DNA of 64,000 nucleotides from PNAI01 sp035574295 (GCA_035574295.1 DATLYX010000010.1:25147-89146); one strand, 5' to 3'; shown: positions 41,625-49,929, counted from the first letter of the stretch. Made by a program: numbers and translations. The notes: a model not told the origin generated them from the letters alone.

Positions 41625-42430
41625 CTGCCGGTCGGTCGGCCTTCGCGAGCTTCGCGCGCGGGTTCCAGGACCAATACGGGGACACGGCGCAGCGATGCGA
41701 TCATCCAGGGCGGACTCTCCTCGCTCCTGGTCATGACGATCAGTCGTTCGTGAACCTTGCTCAGGGCGGAGCTGACCTGCCAGATTGTCGCCTCCCTGCC
41801 CGTTTCCGCGCGTGATCCCTCGCCCCTGGATTTGAACGCCTCGACCACAACCAGGTCTGCATTCGCGGCGTTGGCCAGAGCCTTGGCCACCTCAATGCTC
41901 GGATCGTCGGGCTTCGTTGCAATGGCGACGATGGCGCCGGAATGCCGGGCGATGCGCGACGGGACGAGCAGCACCGCCGCCAGCGAGCGCATCGCCGCAT
42001 CGACGGCCGCACGGAACTGCGCGGTGATACGCTCGGCTTCCGTTTCCGGTTCCGTGATCAGAACGATGTCGCCGCTGCTGGAAATCGAAGCCAGCGTCTC
42101 GGCCATCGAACCTCGGATCACCTCAAACCTGCAGGCTGTCTCCAGATTCTTGGCGGCCTCGGCAAAGACCTTTTCTGCGTACCTTTTCGCGATCTCGAGG
42201 TCGCGCGATAGCTGCTCCATGTCGAGCGGCCGCCAGCCGCCGCCCAAGGGGTGGAACTCGCGCGCAAAGGGCAGCGCCGCAAGGCCGCGCAGGCTTTCCT
42301 CTTCCACGAACAGGCCGTGCACGTCGAGACGAAGCAGACGGGCAAACTCCGCCGCAAGCCGCACCGCATGCGGCGGCAAACGGTATGGCAGCCCGAGCAC
42401 GATGCGCCGGAATTCCACTGCTTGCGTCAT
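41621..42430 (-). CDS. Divergent universal stress protein-like protein
   Basis: A 269-residue protein with two USP-like halves (RRIVLGLPYRLPPHAVRLA at the N-terminus; HSGAIVAIATKPDDPSIEVAKAL near residue 160). The canonical G-x2-G-x9-G ATP loop is not evident in either half, so it may not bind nucleotide. The start ATG 42430 overlaps the Lon-like stop (ATGA), so it is coupled to the protease gene. It is the third gene of a presumed CBS-Lon-USP operon. Confidence 0.72.
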   Translation of the reverse strand: MTQAVEFRRIVLGLPYRLPPHAVRLAAEFARLLRLDVHGLFVEEESLRGLAALPFAREFHPLGGGWRPLDMEQLSRDLEIAKRYAEKVFAEAAKNLETACRFEVIRGSMAETLASISSSGDIVLITEPETEAERITAQFRAAVDAAMRSLAAVLLVPSRIARHSGAIVAIATKPDDPSIEVAKALANAANADLVVVEAFKSRGEGSRAETGREATIWQVSSALSKVHERLIVMTRSEESPPWMIASLRRVPVLVLEPAREAREGRPTGS

Positions 42431-44853
42431 GCCTGCTCTCCCGGAACGGATGGCTCCGGAGCGCGCCCGAAATTTCTGCGAATGTCCGCAAACGATCGCA
42501 GCCGGTCTTCGATACGGCGATTGATGCTGCCTTCCGGATAGGCGCCGTCGGCACCCCGCGTGCCGGCTTCGATGCCGGTCAACAGTGCAATACCGTCGTT
42601 GATCGTGCTCACCGGATATATGGCGAACTTCCCCTCCGCACAAGCCTCCACCACATCACGGCGCAGCATGAGGTGTTGCACGTTCGCCTTCGGAATCAGC
42701 ACGCCCTGGCTCCCGGTCAAGCCGCGCGCTTTGCAGATGTCGAAAAAGCCCTCGATCTTTTCGTTGACGCCGCCGATCGCCTGGATCTCACCGTGCTGAT
42801 TGACCGAACCGGTCACCGCCAAATCCTGCCGCAAGGGAACTTCCGCCAGCGCCGACATCAGCGCGTAGAGCTCGGCCGAGGAGGCACTGTCGCCCTCCAC
42901 CCCGCTGTAGGATTGCTCGAACACCAGACTCGCATACAGCGACATCGGAACATCGAGCGCATAGCGGCCGGCCAGAAAGCCCGACAGGATCAGGACGCCT
43001 TTCGAATGAATCGGCCCGCCGAGCTCGACTTCGCGCTCGATATCGACCACCCGTCCGGCGCCCGGCCGCACCTGACAGGTGATGCGCGTCGGCCGGCCGA
43101 ACGCGAAACCGCCGAGCTCGCTGACGCTCAGACCGTTGATCTGGCCGACCTTCGCTCCCGTCGTATCGATGAGCGCCACTTCCTGCAGAATCGACTCTTG
43201 CACCCGGTCGCGGATGCGCGAGGCGCGCGCGACGCGCGCATCCAGCGCCCGCTGCACGTCGGCGCGCGACACGATCGACCGCTTGCCGTCGCCGGCCCAG
43301 AAATCCGCTTCGGTCAGCACATCGCGCAGCTTTTCGGCGAGCAGCGAGAGCTTGCTCGAATGATCGGCAATCCGGGCTGCATGCTCCAGCACCAGCCCCA
43401 CCGCCTCGCGATCGAACGGCTTCAAACCCTCGCGCTGGGTGATCGAAGCGATAAATCGCGCGAGCAATTCTTCATTGCTCGGCGTCCGCTCCAGATCGTT
43501 CTCGAAGTCGGCCAGCACCTTGAAGTGCTGGCTCACCTCCGGGTCGAACGCGGCAAGCAGAAAATAGAGCAGGCGGTCGCAGAACAACGCCACCTTGACC
43601 TTGAGCGGGATCGTATCCGGCTCCAGCGAGACCGTGCTGGTGAACCCGAGAAAGCGGCTCACATCCTCGATCTTGATCTCGCCCTGCCGGAGCGTCCGTT
43701 TCAGCGCCGTCCAACTGAACGGCTCGCTCAGCACGCTGCGTGCGTCGAGCAGAAGATAGCCGCCGTTGGCGCGATGCATGGCGCCGGCTTTGATTAGCCG
43801 AAAGTTGGTGACCAGAACGCCGCGCAGAGATACGTAATCGATGTGTCCGATGAGATTGCCGAGGGTGGGGTGCAATTCCTCGACCACCGGCGCTCCCGAC
43901 GTGCGGCCGTCCCATTCGACCAGGACGTTGACCTCATAGCGGTCGAAGGGATTGCCCTGCTTTTCGTCGCTAGGTTCGCTCGGTTCCTCTTCGCCCTTCA
44001 TCACGAACGCGGCGACATTCTCGATGATGTCCGCGCGCACTTTTTCGATATGCTCGATCACCTTCGGCAGATCGGCAAATTCGGCTTTGGTTTCCTCGAT
44101 CTGCTGATCCACCGCAAACTTCGCGGTCTCGCGGTTGAGCTTGCGGATTTCGTCGCGCCGCTCCCTCTCCCACTGCGGAATCTGGCGGACGATATGCTCA
44201 AGCTCCCTCTCCAGGTTTTGTATGGCGTCCTGCATCCGCCTGCGCCTTTCCTCCGGCCAGGCATGGAACTGCTCGGGCGGCACCACCTGATCGTTCTCCG
44301 CCGGAGCGAGCGCAAATCCGAACGGAGTGCGCACGATGACGATGTTCTGGGCCGCGGCCTTCTCCCGCAACGCCGAGAACGCTTCCGCCTGTTTCCTCTG
44401 GAACGTCTCGTCGATTGCGCCTCTGCGCGTCTGATAATCCTCGCTTTGGAACATCGCCGGCAGCGCCGCCCGCAGATCGTCGATCAATTCGTGCATCGCA
44501 TTGGCAAATTTGCGCGCCCGGCCGGCGGGAAGCTCGATGGCGATCGGCTTGTCCCTGTTCTCGAAATTGTTGACGTAAACCCAATCGGACGGCGTGGGTC
44601 GCCCCCGCGCCTCGCTGCCGAGCACCGCCTTCACCGCCTCCTGCATGCGCGCGTCGGGCGGCCCGATGACGAAAAGGTTGAAACCCGGCTTCTCGATGCC
44701 GATGCCGAATTTGATCGCGTCCTCGGCGCGCTTCTGGCCGATCATGCCGTCGGCCGGCTGCAGCTCCGCCGTGGTCTTGAATGACAGCTTGGAAATATCC
44801 GCCGGTCGATAGAGCTGATCTGCCGTCAGCGGCCGCAATTGTGTCATGGCCAA
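42427..44853 (-). CDS. Lon-family (S16) protease, LonB/YcbZ-like, degenerate P-loop
   Basis: Protein of 808 residues. The C-terminal S16 protease domain is intact, with Ser656 (in GDSAS) and Lys699 (in VNEKIEG) 43 residues apart, as in Lon. The AAA-type part opens with RAEDAIKFGIGIEKPGFNLFVIG, but the P-loop reads GPPDARMQ (64-71), lacking the G-x4-GK[ST] pattern; a YLLLDAR segment stands for Walker B. A charged coiled coil (about 190-270) is inserted in the ATPase. It may be ATP-independent or use nucleotide structurally. It follows a CBS-BON gene under a FixK-type site. Confidence 0.85.
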   Translation of the reverse strand: MAMTQLRPLTADQLYRPADISKLSFKTTAELQPADGMIGQKRAEDAIKFGIGIEKPGFNLFVIGPPDARMQEAVKAVLGSEARGRPTPSDWVYVNNFENRDKPIAIELPAGRARKFANAMHELIDDLRAALPAMFQSEDYQTRRGAIDETFQRKQAEAFSALREKAAAQNIVIVRTPFGFALAPAENDQVVPPEQFHAWPEERRRRMQDAIQNLERELEHIVRQIPQWERERRDEIRKLNRETAKFAVDQQIEETKAEFADLPKVIEHIEKVRADIIENVAAFVMKGEEEPSEPSDEKQGNPFDRYEVNVLVEWDGRTSGAPVVEELHPTLGNLIGHIDYVSLRGVLVTNFRLIKAGAMHRANGGYLLLDARSVLSEPFSWTALKRTLRQGEIKIEDVSRFLGFTSTVSLEPDTIPLKVKVALFCDRLLYFLLAAFDPEVSQHFKVLADFENDLERTPSNEELLARFIASITQREGLKPFDREAVGLVLEHAARIADHSSKLSLLAEKLRDVLTEADFWAGDGKRSIVSRADVQRALDARVARASRIRDRVQESILQEVALIDTTGAKVGQINGLSVSELGGFAFGRPTRITCQVRPGAGRVVDIEREVELGGPIHSKGVLILSGFLAGRYALDVPMSLYASLVFEQSYSGVEGDSASSAELYALMSALAEVPLRQDLAVTGSVNQHGEIQAIGGVNEKIEGFFDICKARGLTGSQGVLIPKANVQHLMLRRDVVEACAEGKFAIYPVSTINDGIALLTGIEAGTRGADGAYPEGSINRRIEDRLRSFADIRRNFGRAPEPSVPGEQA

Positions 44854-44967
44854 GTCTTCACCTCGAACCGGTCGGACATCGCCTTCGGCAGACGCCGCTC
44901 CCGGGCGCGACGTCGCGGCATGCGCGCCACTCCATGGCTCCGCAGGCTACAAAAGACGGGCCGTCAA

Positions 44968-45654
44968 TCAAGCGGTTTCGGCAGGGCGGATGATGAGATT
45001 GTCATTGACCGCCGTCACCCCCGGCGTGACCTCGGCCGCGACCCGAACCGCCTTCTTCTCGGTCTGCGAGTCGACCACACCCCACAGATCGACCGTTCCG
45101 TTTTGCACGATCACGTTGATCAGCGAAGGCCGCGCCCACGGCTCCGCTTTCAGCTTCTCGATGACCCGTTCGCGAATGACGGCGTCGCTCGGCGTAATGC
45201 CCTCGATCTGCTTGCGCAGGCTGGCGAGCGCCTGCAACAGATTTGCCCGGCTGACGATGCCGACGATCTTTCCGTCCTTGACCACGGGCACGCGCTTGAT
45301 CCGGTTTCTCTCCAGGATCGCCGCAACCTCCGCCAGCGGTGTGTCCGGTTGCACTGTCACGACGTTGCGGGTCATGACATCCGCCACCTTGCGCGAGTGC
45401 TCCTTGACATATTCGGCCGCGAGCCCTTCCCGGCCGGTGAGGACCGCGAGCCACCACGGGCGCCGGCGCAGCGTGCCGGTTTCGGCGCGGCGCATCAGGT
45501 CGCCTTCGCTGACGATTCCGACGATCCTTCCGTCGGCATCCACAACCGGCACGGCGCTGATGTGATTCGTCAGCAGGATATGGGCGACATCCTGCACACA
45601 CGCATTCGGTCCGACGCTGATGACGTTGGTTACCATGACGTCCGAGGCTTTCAT
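44968..45654 (-). CDS. CBS-pair and BON domain protein (paralogue)
   Basis: A 228-residue protein with two CBS motifs and a C-terminal BON domain (VQNGTVDLWGVVDSQTEKKAV). It shares start (MKASD), domain order and spacing with the protein at 19298-19993. An IKRVPVV segment occurs in both. It heads the operon with the Lon-like protease (114 nt gap) and USP. A FixK-type site lies 55 nt upstream with an AAAAAT -10 element. Confidence 0.86.
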   Translation of the reverse strand: MKASDVMVTNVISVGPNACVQDVAHILLTNHISAVPVVDADGRIVGIVSEGDLMRRAETGTLRRRPWWLAVLTGREGLAAEYVKEHSRKVADVMTRNVVTVQPDTPLAEVAAILERNRIKRVPVVKDGKIVGIVSRANLLQALASLRKQIEGITPSDAVIRERVIEKLKAEPWARPSLINVIVQNGTVDLWGVVDSQTEKKAVRVAAEVTPGVTAVNDNLIIRPAETA

Positions 45655-45709
45655 GGCTCGACTCCTGATTTATCGGAAGCATTTTTCGAGCAAATCATGT
45701 TTTCACTCC

Positions 45710-45723
45710 TTGATGTGCGTCAA
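45710..45723 (-). promoter_or_regulatory. FixK/FNR-type site (CBS-Lon-USP operon)
   Basis: Minus-strand sequence TTGACGCACATCAA, 55 nt upstream of the CBS gene start. An AAAAAT hexamer (45681-45686 on the plus strand, ATTTTT) lies 23 nt downstream. Confidence 0.8.
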
Positions 45724-45771
45724 AATCATACCTTCGACGAAGCCGGCTTGGGACTCATGCTCCCTCCCAGA

Positions 45772-46344
45772 TCAGCGCATGCCGTGCCGCCCCAAAAGCT
45801 TCACCGTGCTCGCCTGCGGACCTTTTTTGCCCATCTCTTCGACAAATCGAACCCGCGCTCCAACCTTCAACCTTGAAAACGCATTACCCAGCACACTGTT
45901 GCGGTGGAAGTAGATTTCGCGGTCATCGCTGGTCGTGAGCATTCCGAAACCGTCCTCGGGCTCAAGTCGCGACACCACTCCGATAGGCTCGCCTTCATGC
46001 TTCTTCGTTTTCCCCTGCATGCGCCGGACCTGGTCCTGCAACCGTCGCCGGGCACGGTGGAACGCATCGGCGAGCGCAAATTCCAGCTTTGCATGCCGTT
46101 CATCGGCGGTAGGCGTGCGTCCGATGTTGACCTGACGGCCGCCCGGCAATGCCAATCGGATGCGGACTTCATACAGCCCGCCGCTGCGATGATGTCCGCT
46201 CGGCGCTCTTACGATCACCCGACAGGCAGTGATGCGGCCGAAACGGGACTCCAGTTCTTTCACATGGGCGGCGATCGCGTCGCGAACCTCCTTGGTTCTC
46301 GCGATGCCCCGAAAGTCAATCTGCAGCGGCGCCTGCATTGTCAT
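45772..46344 (-). CDS. HPF/RaiA ribosome-hibernation domain fused to cold-shock domain
   Basis: Cytoplasmic protein of 190 residues. The N-terminal part (about 5-110) is an HPF/RaiA fold: LQIDFRGIARTKEVRDAIAAHVKELE, followed by a strand-rich stretch and an ADAFHRARRRLQDQ helix. The C-terminal part (about 120-187) is a CspA-like domain (GVVSRLEPEDGFGMLTTSDDREIYFHRNSV) with the usual RNP1/RNP2-like aromatic positions. Such fusions likely bind the ribosome decoding site and RNA. It is the last gene of the DUF2267-DUF3775 operon (19 nt gap), which has a FixK-type site upstream. Confidence 0.85.
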   Translation of the reverse strand: MTMQAPLQIDFRGIARTKEVRDAIAAHVKELESRFGRITACRVIVRAPSGHHRSGGLYEVRIRLALPGGRQVNIGRTPTADERHAKLEFALADAFHRARRRLQDQVRRMQGKTKKHEGEPIGVVSRLEPEDGFGMLTTSDDREIYFHRNSVLGNAFSRLKVGARVRFVEEMGKKGPQASTVKLLGRHGMR

Positions 46345-46363
46345 TCTCGCCCGGCTTTCTGGA

Positions 46364-46768
46364 TCAGGAATCGCAAGAAATGCCGAACTGCGCCAGGCCC
46401 TCCGACAGGTGATCCGCCAGCATCGGCTTGCCGAGCAGATAGGCCGCTGTGCGCCTGTTATGCAGTCGCGCCGCCTCCTGGCGCAGCTCGTTCCATTCGT
46501 CGATGCCGCCGTCGCCGCGGCCGAGCCAGGTCAACGCCACGAGGTCGATCTGCTCGTCTTCGGTCAGCCCGTCGATGAAGCTGCGCAGTTCCTGAAACGT
46601 GGGGTCGTCGCCATGATCCTCCAACACGGCGACCATAGCGTCGTCAGTCGGGTTGGAGCCCGAATCCGGGTCGGTGACCACATCCTTGACGTCGAATTCG
46701 CGCGCCTTGACGATGAAGAAACAGACTTTCTCGGGCGAAATGGTGAGTGTCGGTTTTGTCGTCGTCAT
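46364..46768 (-). CDS. DUF3775 family protein
   Basis: A 134-residue protein of unknown function in the DUF3775 family. Typical blocks are LTISPEKVCFFIVKAREFDVKDV near the start and FIDGLTEDEQIDLVALTWLGRGD in the middle. It is acidic, cytoplasmic and has one C-terminal Cys. ATG 46768 overlaps the DUF2267 stop (ATGA); the longer open frame to 46804 lies inside that gene. Confidence 0.8.
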   Translation of the reverse strand: MTTTKPTLTISPEKVCFFIVKAREFDVKDVVTDPDSGSNPTDDAMVAVLEDHGDDPTFQELRSFIDGLTEDEQIDLVALTWLGRGDGGIDEWNELRQEAARLHNRRTAAYLLGKPMLADHLSEGLAQFGISCDS

Positions 46769-47217
46769 CGGCCTGCTCCCACCTCGGCCCGCGGCTTGGG
46801 CCATAATTCGCGCACGTCTTCAGGCAACCCGTTGCGCACGTCTTCCACCTCACCCGTGGTTATCTTGCTTGAAATGAGCTCGAACACCGCCGTGATCTCG
46901 CGCGCCGACAGGATCAACGGATCCCCCTTGAACGCCTCCTGCACGCGCGCAAGAAATGCCGCCTTGCTTCGCTTTCTCACCGGCGCTGTGCCGGGCCGCC
47001 ATTGCTCGTAGAAGACGCCGCGCAGCAGCACCGGCAATTGCGCCGCAAAATCCGCCGCCTCGCTCACCTGCAGCCAGTCGCGCAACGCATGCAGCACCGC
47101 CCGCAGCAGCCGGTAGCTGCGTGGCTTGTTGTTCCATCCGAGTTTCTCGTCCAGCTCGTTGATCCATATGTGGGTGAGCTGCACGGTGTGATCCAGACTT
47201 TCGAGGCCCGCGCTCAT
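46765..47217 (-). CDS. DUF2267 family protein
   Basis: A 150-residue helical protein of the DUF2267 family. Conserved features include HTVQLTHIWINELDEKL, a YRLLRAVLHALRDWL helix, and a final block around PEDVRELWP. No catalytic motif is known. It is first of a three-gene operon with DUF3775 and the HPF-CSD fusion. A FixK-type site lies 53 nt upstream. DUF2267 genes often sit with USPs and Hsp20 in low-oxygen regulons. Confidence 0.82.
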   Translation of the reverse strand: MSAGLESLDHTVQLTHIWINELDEKLGWNNKPRSYRLLRAVLHALRDWLQVSEAADFAAQLPVLLRGVFYEQWRPGTAPVRKRSKAAFLARVQEAFKGDPLILSAREITAVFELISSKITTGEVEDVRNGLPEDVRELWPKPRAEVGAGR

Positions 47218-47270
47218 GGCAACCTCCCAAAACCAGATGCTTCAACGTAAGCGTGCCGGCCTGCGCCGCT

Positions 47271-47284
47271 TTGCGCCAAATCAA
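47271..47284 (-). promoter_or_regulatory. FixK/FNR-type site (DUF2267-DUF3775-HPF operon)
   Basis: Minus-strand TTGATTTGGCGCAA, 53 nt upstream of the DUF2267 start, with TACGTT as -10 after 21 nt. The plus-strand 14-mer is identical to the site at 18037-18050. It lies just downstream of the chaB-like gene. Confidence 0.75.
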
Positions 47285-47316
47285 ACGCGCCGCCCCCGCC
47301 TCACAATTGGAAAGGC

Positions 47317-47541
47317 TCATGACCGGTCGAAAGTTGCGCGTGCGATCCAGCTATCGCCGACCTTGACATAGCTGCGTTTGACCGCCGCCCAGGCAATGCG
47401 GTGCGCGGCCTCTTCCCGGCGGGGGTCGCCCTCTCGGGCGGCAAAGGCGCGGTTGAAGGCGGCACGATAGATGTCCTGCGCATGCGGCGGCAGGTGGCGG
47501 CGAATTGTTTCCGGGAGATCGGAGTTGCTCGCGTAAGGCAT
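47317..47541 (-). CDS. ChaB-like small protein
   Basis: A 74-residue protein of the ChaB family (ChaB is named from the E. coli cation transport region; its function is unclear). The core motif DLPETIRRHLPPHAQDIYRAAFNRAF is followed by AAHRIAWAAVKRSYVK, the usual C-terminal half. The start at 47541 is chosen by length of the family; no strong ribosome-binding site is visible. It is cytoplasmic and basic. Confidence 0.8.
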   Translation of the reverse strand: MPYASNSDLPETIRRHLPPHAQDIYRAAFNRAFAAREGDPRREEAAHRIAWAAVKRSYVKVGDSWIARATFDRS

Positions 47542-47776
47542 TTTGGAGGCTCGCTGAGGACCGATTTTGCGATCATGGCAGCATCGCCGAACGATCCGCC
47601 CGTGCATGCCTAGGACCGCATGCCTTGGGGCGTCCGTCGCTGTATCCGGAGTGACCTTGGCAATCGCGGGCGTCCCTGAAAACTCAGGTCGCGCCCCTAA
47701 GGACAATCCCGGAGGGTTTTGCGGCCAAGGCGGCGGCCTGGACCATAAGGCTTGATCCGTCATCCCGTAAAAGGAC
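47542..47776. other. Intergenic stretch without recognised gene
   Basis: Between the chaB-like gene and the ald stop I see no supported gene, repeat or terminator. Open frames here lack ribosome-binding sites and recognisable motifs. Confidence 0.4.
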
Positions 47777-48892
47777 TTAGCCTGCGATAGCCTCCTCGGC
47801 GGGCGTGTAGGCAAGGTTGAGCGCTTCGGCGACCGCACGGCAGGTAACCTTGCCGGCGCTGACATTCAATCCGTTGCGAAAATCCGCATCTTCCGCCAGC
47901 GCGCGGCGATACCCCTTGTCCGCGAGCGCCAGCACGAACGGCCGCGTTGCGTAGTTGAGCGCAAACGTGGACGTGCGCGGCACCGCACCGGGCATGTTCG
48001 CTACGCAATAATGGATCACTCCGTCCACAACGAACGTCGGTGCCGAATGGGTCGTGGGCCGCGAGGTTTCCGCATTGCCGCCTTGATCGATCGACACATC
48101 GACGATCACCGACCCCGGCTTCATTTTGCCGACCATCGCCCTGCTGATCAGTTTCGGCGCCGCGCCGCCCGGCACCAGGGCCGCGCCTATCACGAGATCG
48201 GCCTCCCTGCACTCCGCCTCGATCGTCTGTGGCGTGGACAGGACAGCGCGCACTTCGCGGCCGAAGCGCGCCCCGACGGCCTCAAGCGCACCCGGCTTTC
48301 CGGCCATTGTCACCTCGGCATTCATGCCGACTGCAATCAGCGCCGCGTTCAGGCCCACGATGCCGGTCCCGATGATGAAAACCTTCCCCGGCGCAACCCC
48401 TTCGACCCCGCCCAGCAACACGCCGCGCCCGCCGTGCGGCCGTTCGAGGTAATGCGCGCCAATCTGCGGCGCCATGCGTCCGGCGACTTCGGACATCGGT
48501 CGCAGCAAGGGCAGCGTCCGACCGGGACCGCTCACCGTCTCGTAGGCAATCGCGGTAACGCCGGTGTTGAGCAGATCCCGGGTCAATTCCGGATCGGCGG
48601 CGAGATGCAGATACGTGAAGAGGACCTGATGCGGCCTCAGCCTTGAGCGTTCGTCGGCCAGCGGCTCCTTCACTTTTACGATCAGTTCCGCCTGCTCGAA
48701 GACCTGCTCTGCGCCCGGCGCAATTTCCGCACCCGCATCGCGATATTCGTGGTCGGAGATTCCGGCGACGGTTCCGGCGCCGGTCTCCACGATCACCCGG
48801 TGACCGCGCGCGACAAGCTCGCGCACCGTCGCCGGAACCAGTCCGACCCGATATTCGTTGTCCTTGATCTCTTTCGGGATTCCGACTTTCAT
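47777..48892 (-). CDS. ald: Alanine dehydrogenase
   Basis: NAD-dependent enzyme of 371 residues, the family length, interconverting alanine with pyruvate and ammonia. The N-terminus MKVGIPKEIKDNEYRVGLVP and the NAD fold FIIGTGIVGLNAALIAVGM are diagnostic, followed by DVSIDQGGNAETSRPT. ATG 48892 is chosen over the upstream open frame. In other bacteria ald is induced in low oxygen to recycle NADH, which would fit here, but I found no FixK-type site upstream. Confidence 0.93.
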   Translation of the reverse strand: MKVGIPKEIKDNEYRVGLVPATVRELVARGHRVIVETGAGTVAGISDHEYRDAGAEIAPGAEQVFEQAELIVKVKEPLADERSRLRPHQVLFTYLHLAADPELTRDLLNTGVTAIAYETVSGPGRTLPLLRPMSEVAGRMAPQIGAHYLERPHGGRGVLLGGVEGVAPGKVFIIGTGIVGLNAALIAVGMNAEVTMAGKPGALEAVGARFGREVRAVLSTPQTIEAECREADLVIGAALVPGGAAPKLISRAMVGKMKPGSVIVDVSIDQGGNAETSRPTTHSAPTFVVDGVIHYCVANMPGAVPRTSTFALNYATRPFVLALADKGYRRALAEDADFRNGLNVSAGKVTCRAVAEALNLAYTPAEEAIAG

Positions 48893-49027
48893 GGCAGCCT
48901 CCTCGCGCGAAGGCGGCAATTTCCCCTGCTCACCGAAACGCGGGATCTGGCCTTGGTGCGGATCGCCGCCTCCGACCTGCGTGATTGAGGCCTGATTCGA
49001 TGTACGGCATAGCTTCGGGACGCGGTG

Positions 49028-49588
49028 ATGGATCAGATTGCTTTTTGGCTCGATCGACTCAACGCCAACCTCTCGCCTTTGCTCACGACGCTCGGCGTTC
49101 TGATTTTAGTGGCGGTTGCGTTGTTCCTGCTCAATCGATTGCTCCGGCCGCAATTCCGGCGGTTCGAAACGCTGCTGCACCTGCCCCCCAAAATATCGCT
49201 GCGTTTCATGCGCCTTGCCGCTGCTGCGGTATGGTTTATCGCCGCAATATTCATTCTCGACATATGGGGCGTCAACGTCGGCGGTCTTTGGACCTTACTG
49301 GTGAGCGTGGCGGCGGTGATCGGCGTCGGCTTCCTCGCCACGTGGAGCGTCATCAGCAATGTCACTGCAAGCTTCTTCCTCATGGTCTGGCGGCCGTTTC
49401 AGTTCGGCGACACGGTGGAGATTTTGCCGGAAAATTTGAAGGGCCGCGTCGTCGAGCGGAACTTCATGTATGTTTTCTTGCGGGAGGACACAGGCGGGCT
49501 GATCAAGGTCCCCAACAACATGTTCTTTCAAAGGATTATTCGGGTTTCCGCCAAGGAAGTCCCGCTAGATGCAAGCGAGATGGATTGA
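49028..49588 (+). CDS. Short MscS-like mechanosensitive channel protein
   Basis: A 186-residue membrane protein with three hydrophobic segments (LTTLGVLILVAVALFLLNRLL, MRLAAAAVWFIAAIFIL, TLLVSVAAVIGVGFLATW), the last matching the MscS pore helix, then a beta domain with FQFGDTVEI. It ends shortly after a FFQRIIRV strand and lacks the C-terminal alpha/beta domain of MscS (usually about 280 residues). It could be a minimal channel or a truncated copy. The start is ATG 49028; GTG 49025 precedes it in frame. Confidence 0.78.
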   Translation: MDQIAFWLDRLNANLSPLLTTLGVLILVAVALFLLNRLLRPQFRRFETLLHLPPKISLRFMRLAAAAVWFIAAIFILDIWGVNVGGLWTLLVSVAAVIGVGFLATWSVISNVTASFFLMVWRPFQFGDTVEILPENLKGRVVERNFMYVFLREDTGGLIKVPNNMFFQRIIRVSAKEVPLDASEMD

Positions 49589-49657
49589 TTACCGCAGCAA
49601 GCTCGGCCTGCATATCTCGACCGAGAATTAAGGCGGCGCATCGCATCGGTTTTGCGA

Positions 49658-49734
49658 TGGCGGTCCCGAGAGGACTCGAACCTCCGACCTTCGGTTTAGG
49701 AAACCGCTGCTCTATCCGGCTGAGCTACGGGACC
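49658..49734 (-). tRNA. tRNA-Arg (anticodon CCT)
   Basis: A cloverleaf of 77 nt on the minus strand. The acceptor stem GGTCCCG pairs with CGGGACC, followed by G and an encoded CCA. The D-arm (GCTCAGC...GAGC), anticodon loop TTCCTAA with anticodon CCT (complement AGG at 49698-49700), and T-loop TTCGAGT with a 5-bp stem are all present. It sits between the MscS-like gene and a hypothetical gene. Its 3' end faces the low-oxygen island. No integrase is near. Confidence 0.95.
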
Positions 49735-49929
49735 GCGCCCGAAAAATAGGGCGTTTTCGCGATTTTCCAAACGGCTTTTTCGCCGGACTCGTTATCACAC
49801 CGCAAGCCCTCTGCGAACGGCCATCTGCCGACGATGTGTTGATAGCGCCTTCTGGGGCCGCGTTCACGCGCGTCTGCGATGCGATGAGCCGCGAACGGTA
49901 CACCGCTGCCACGCTTAACATTGCCCGCT

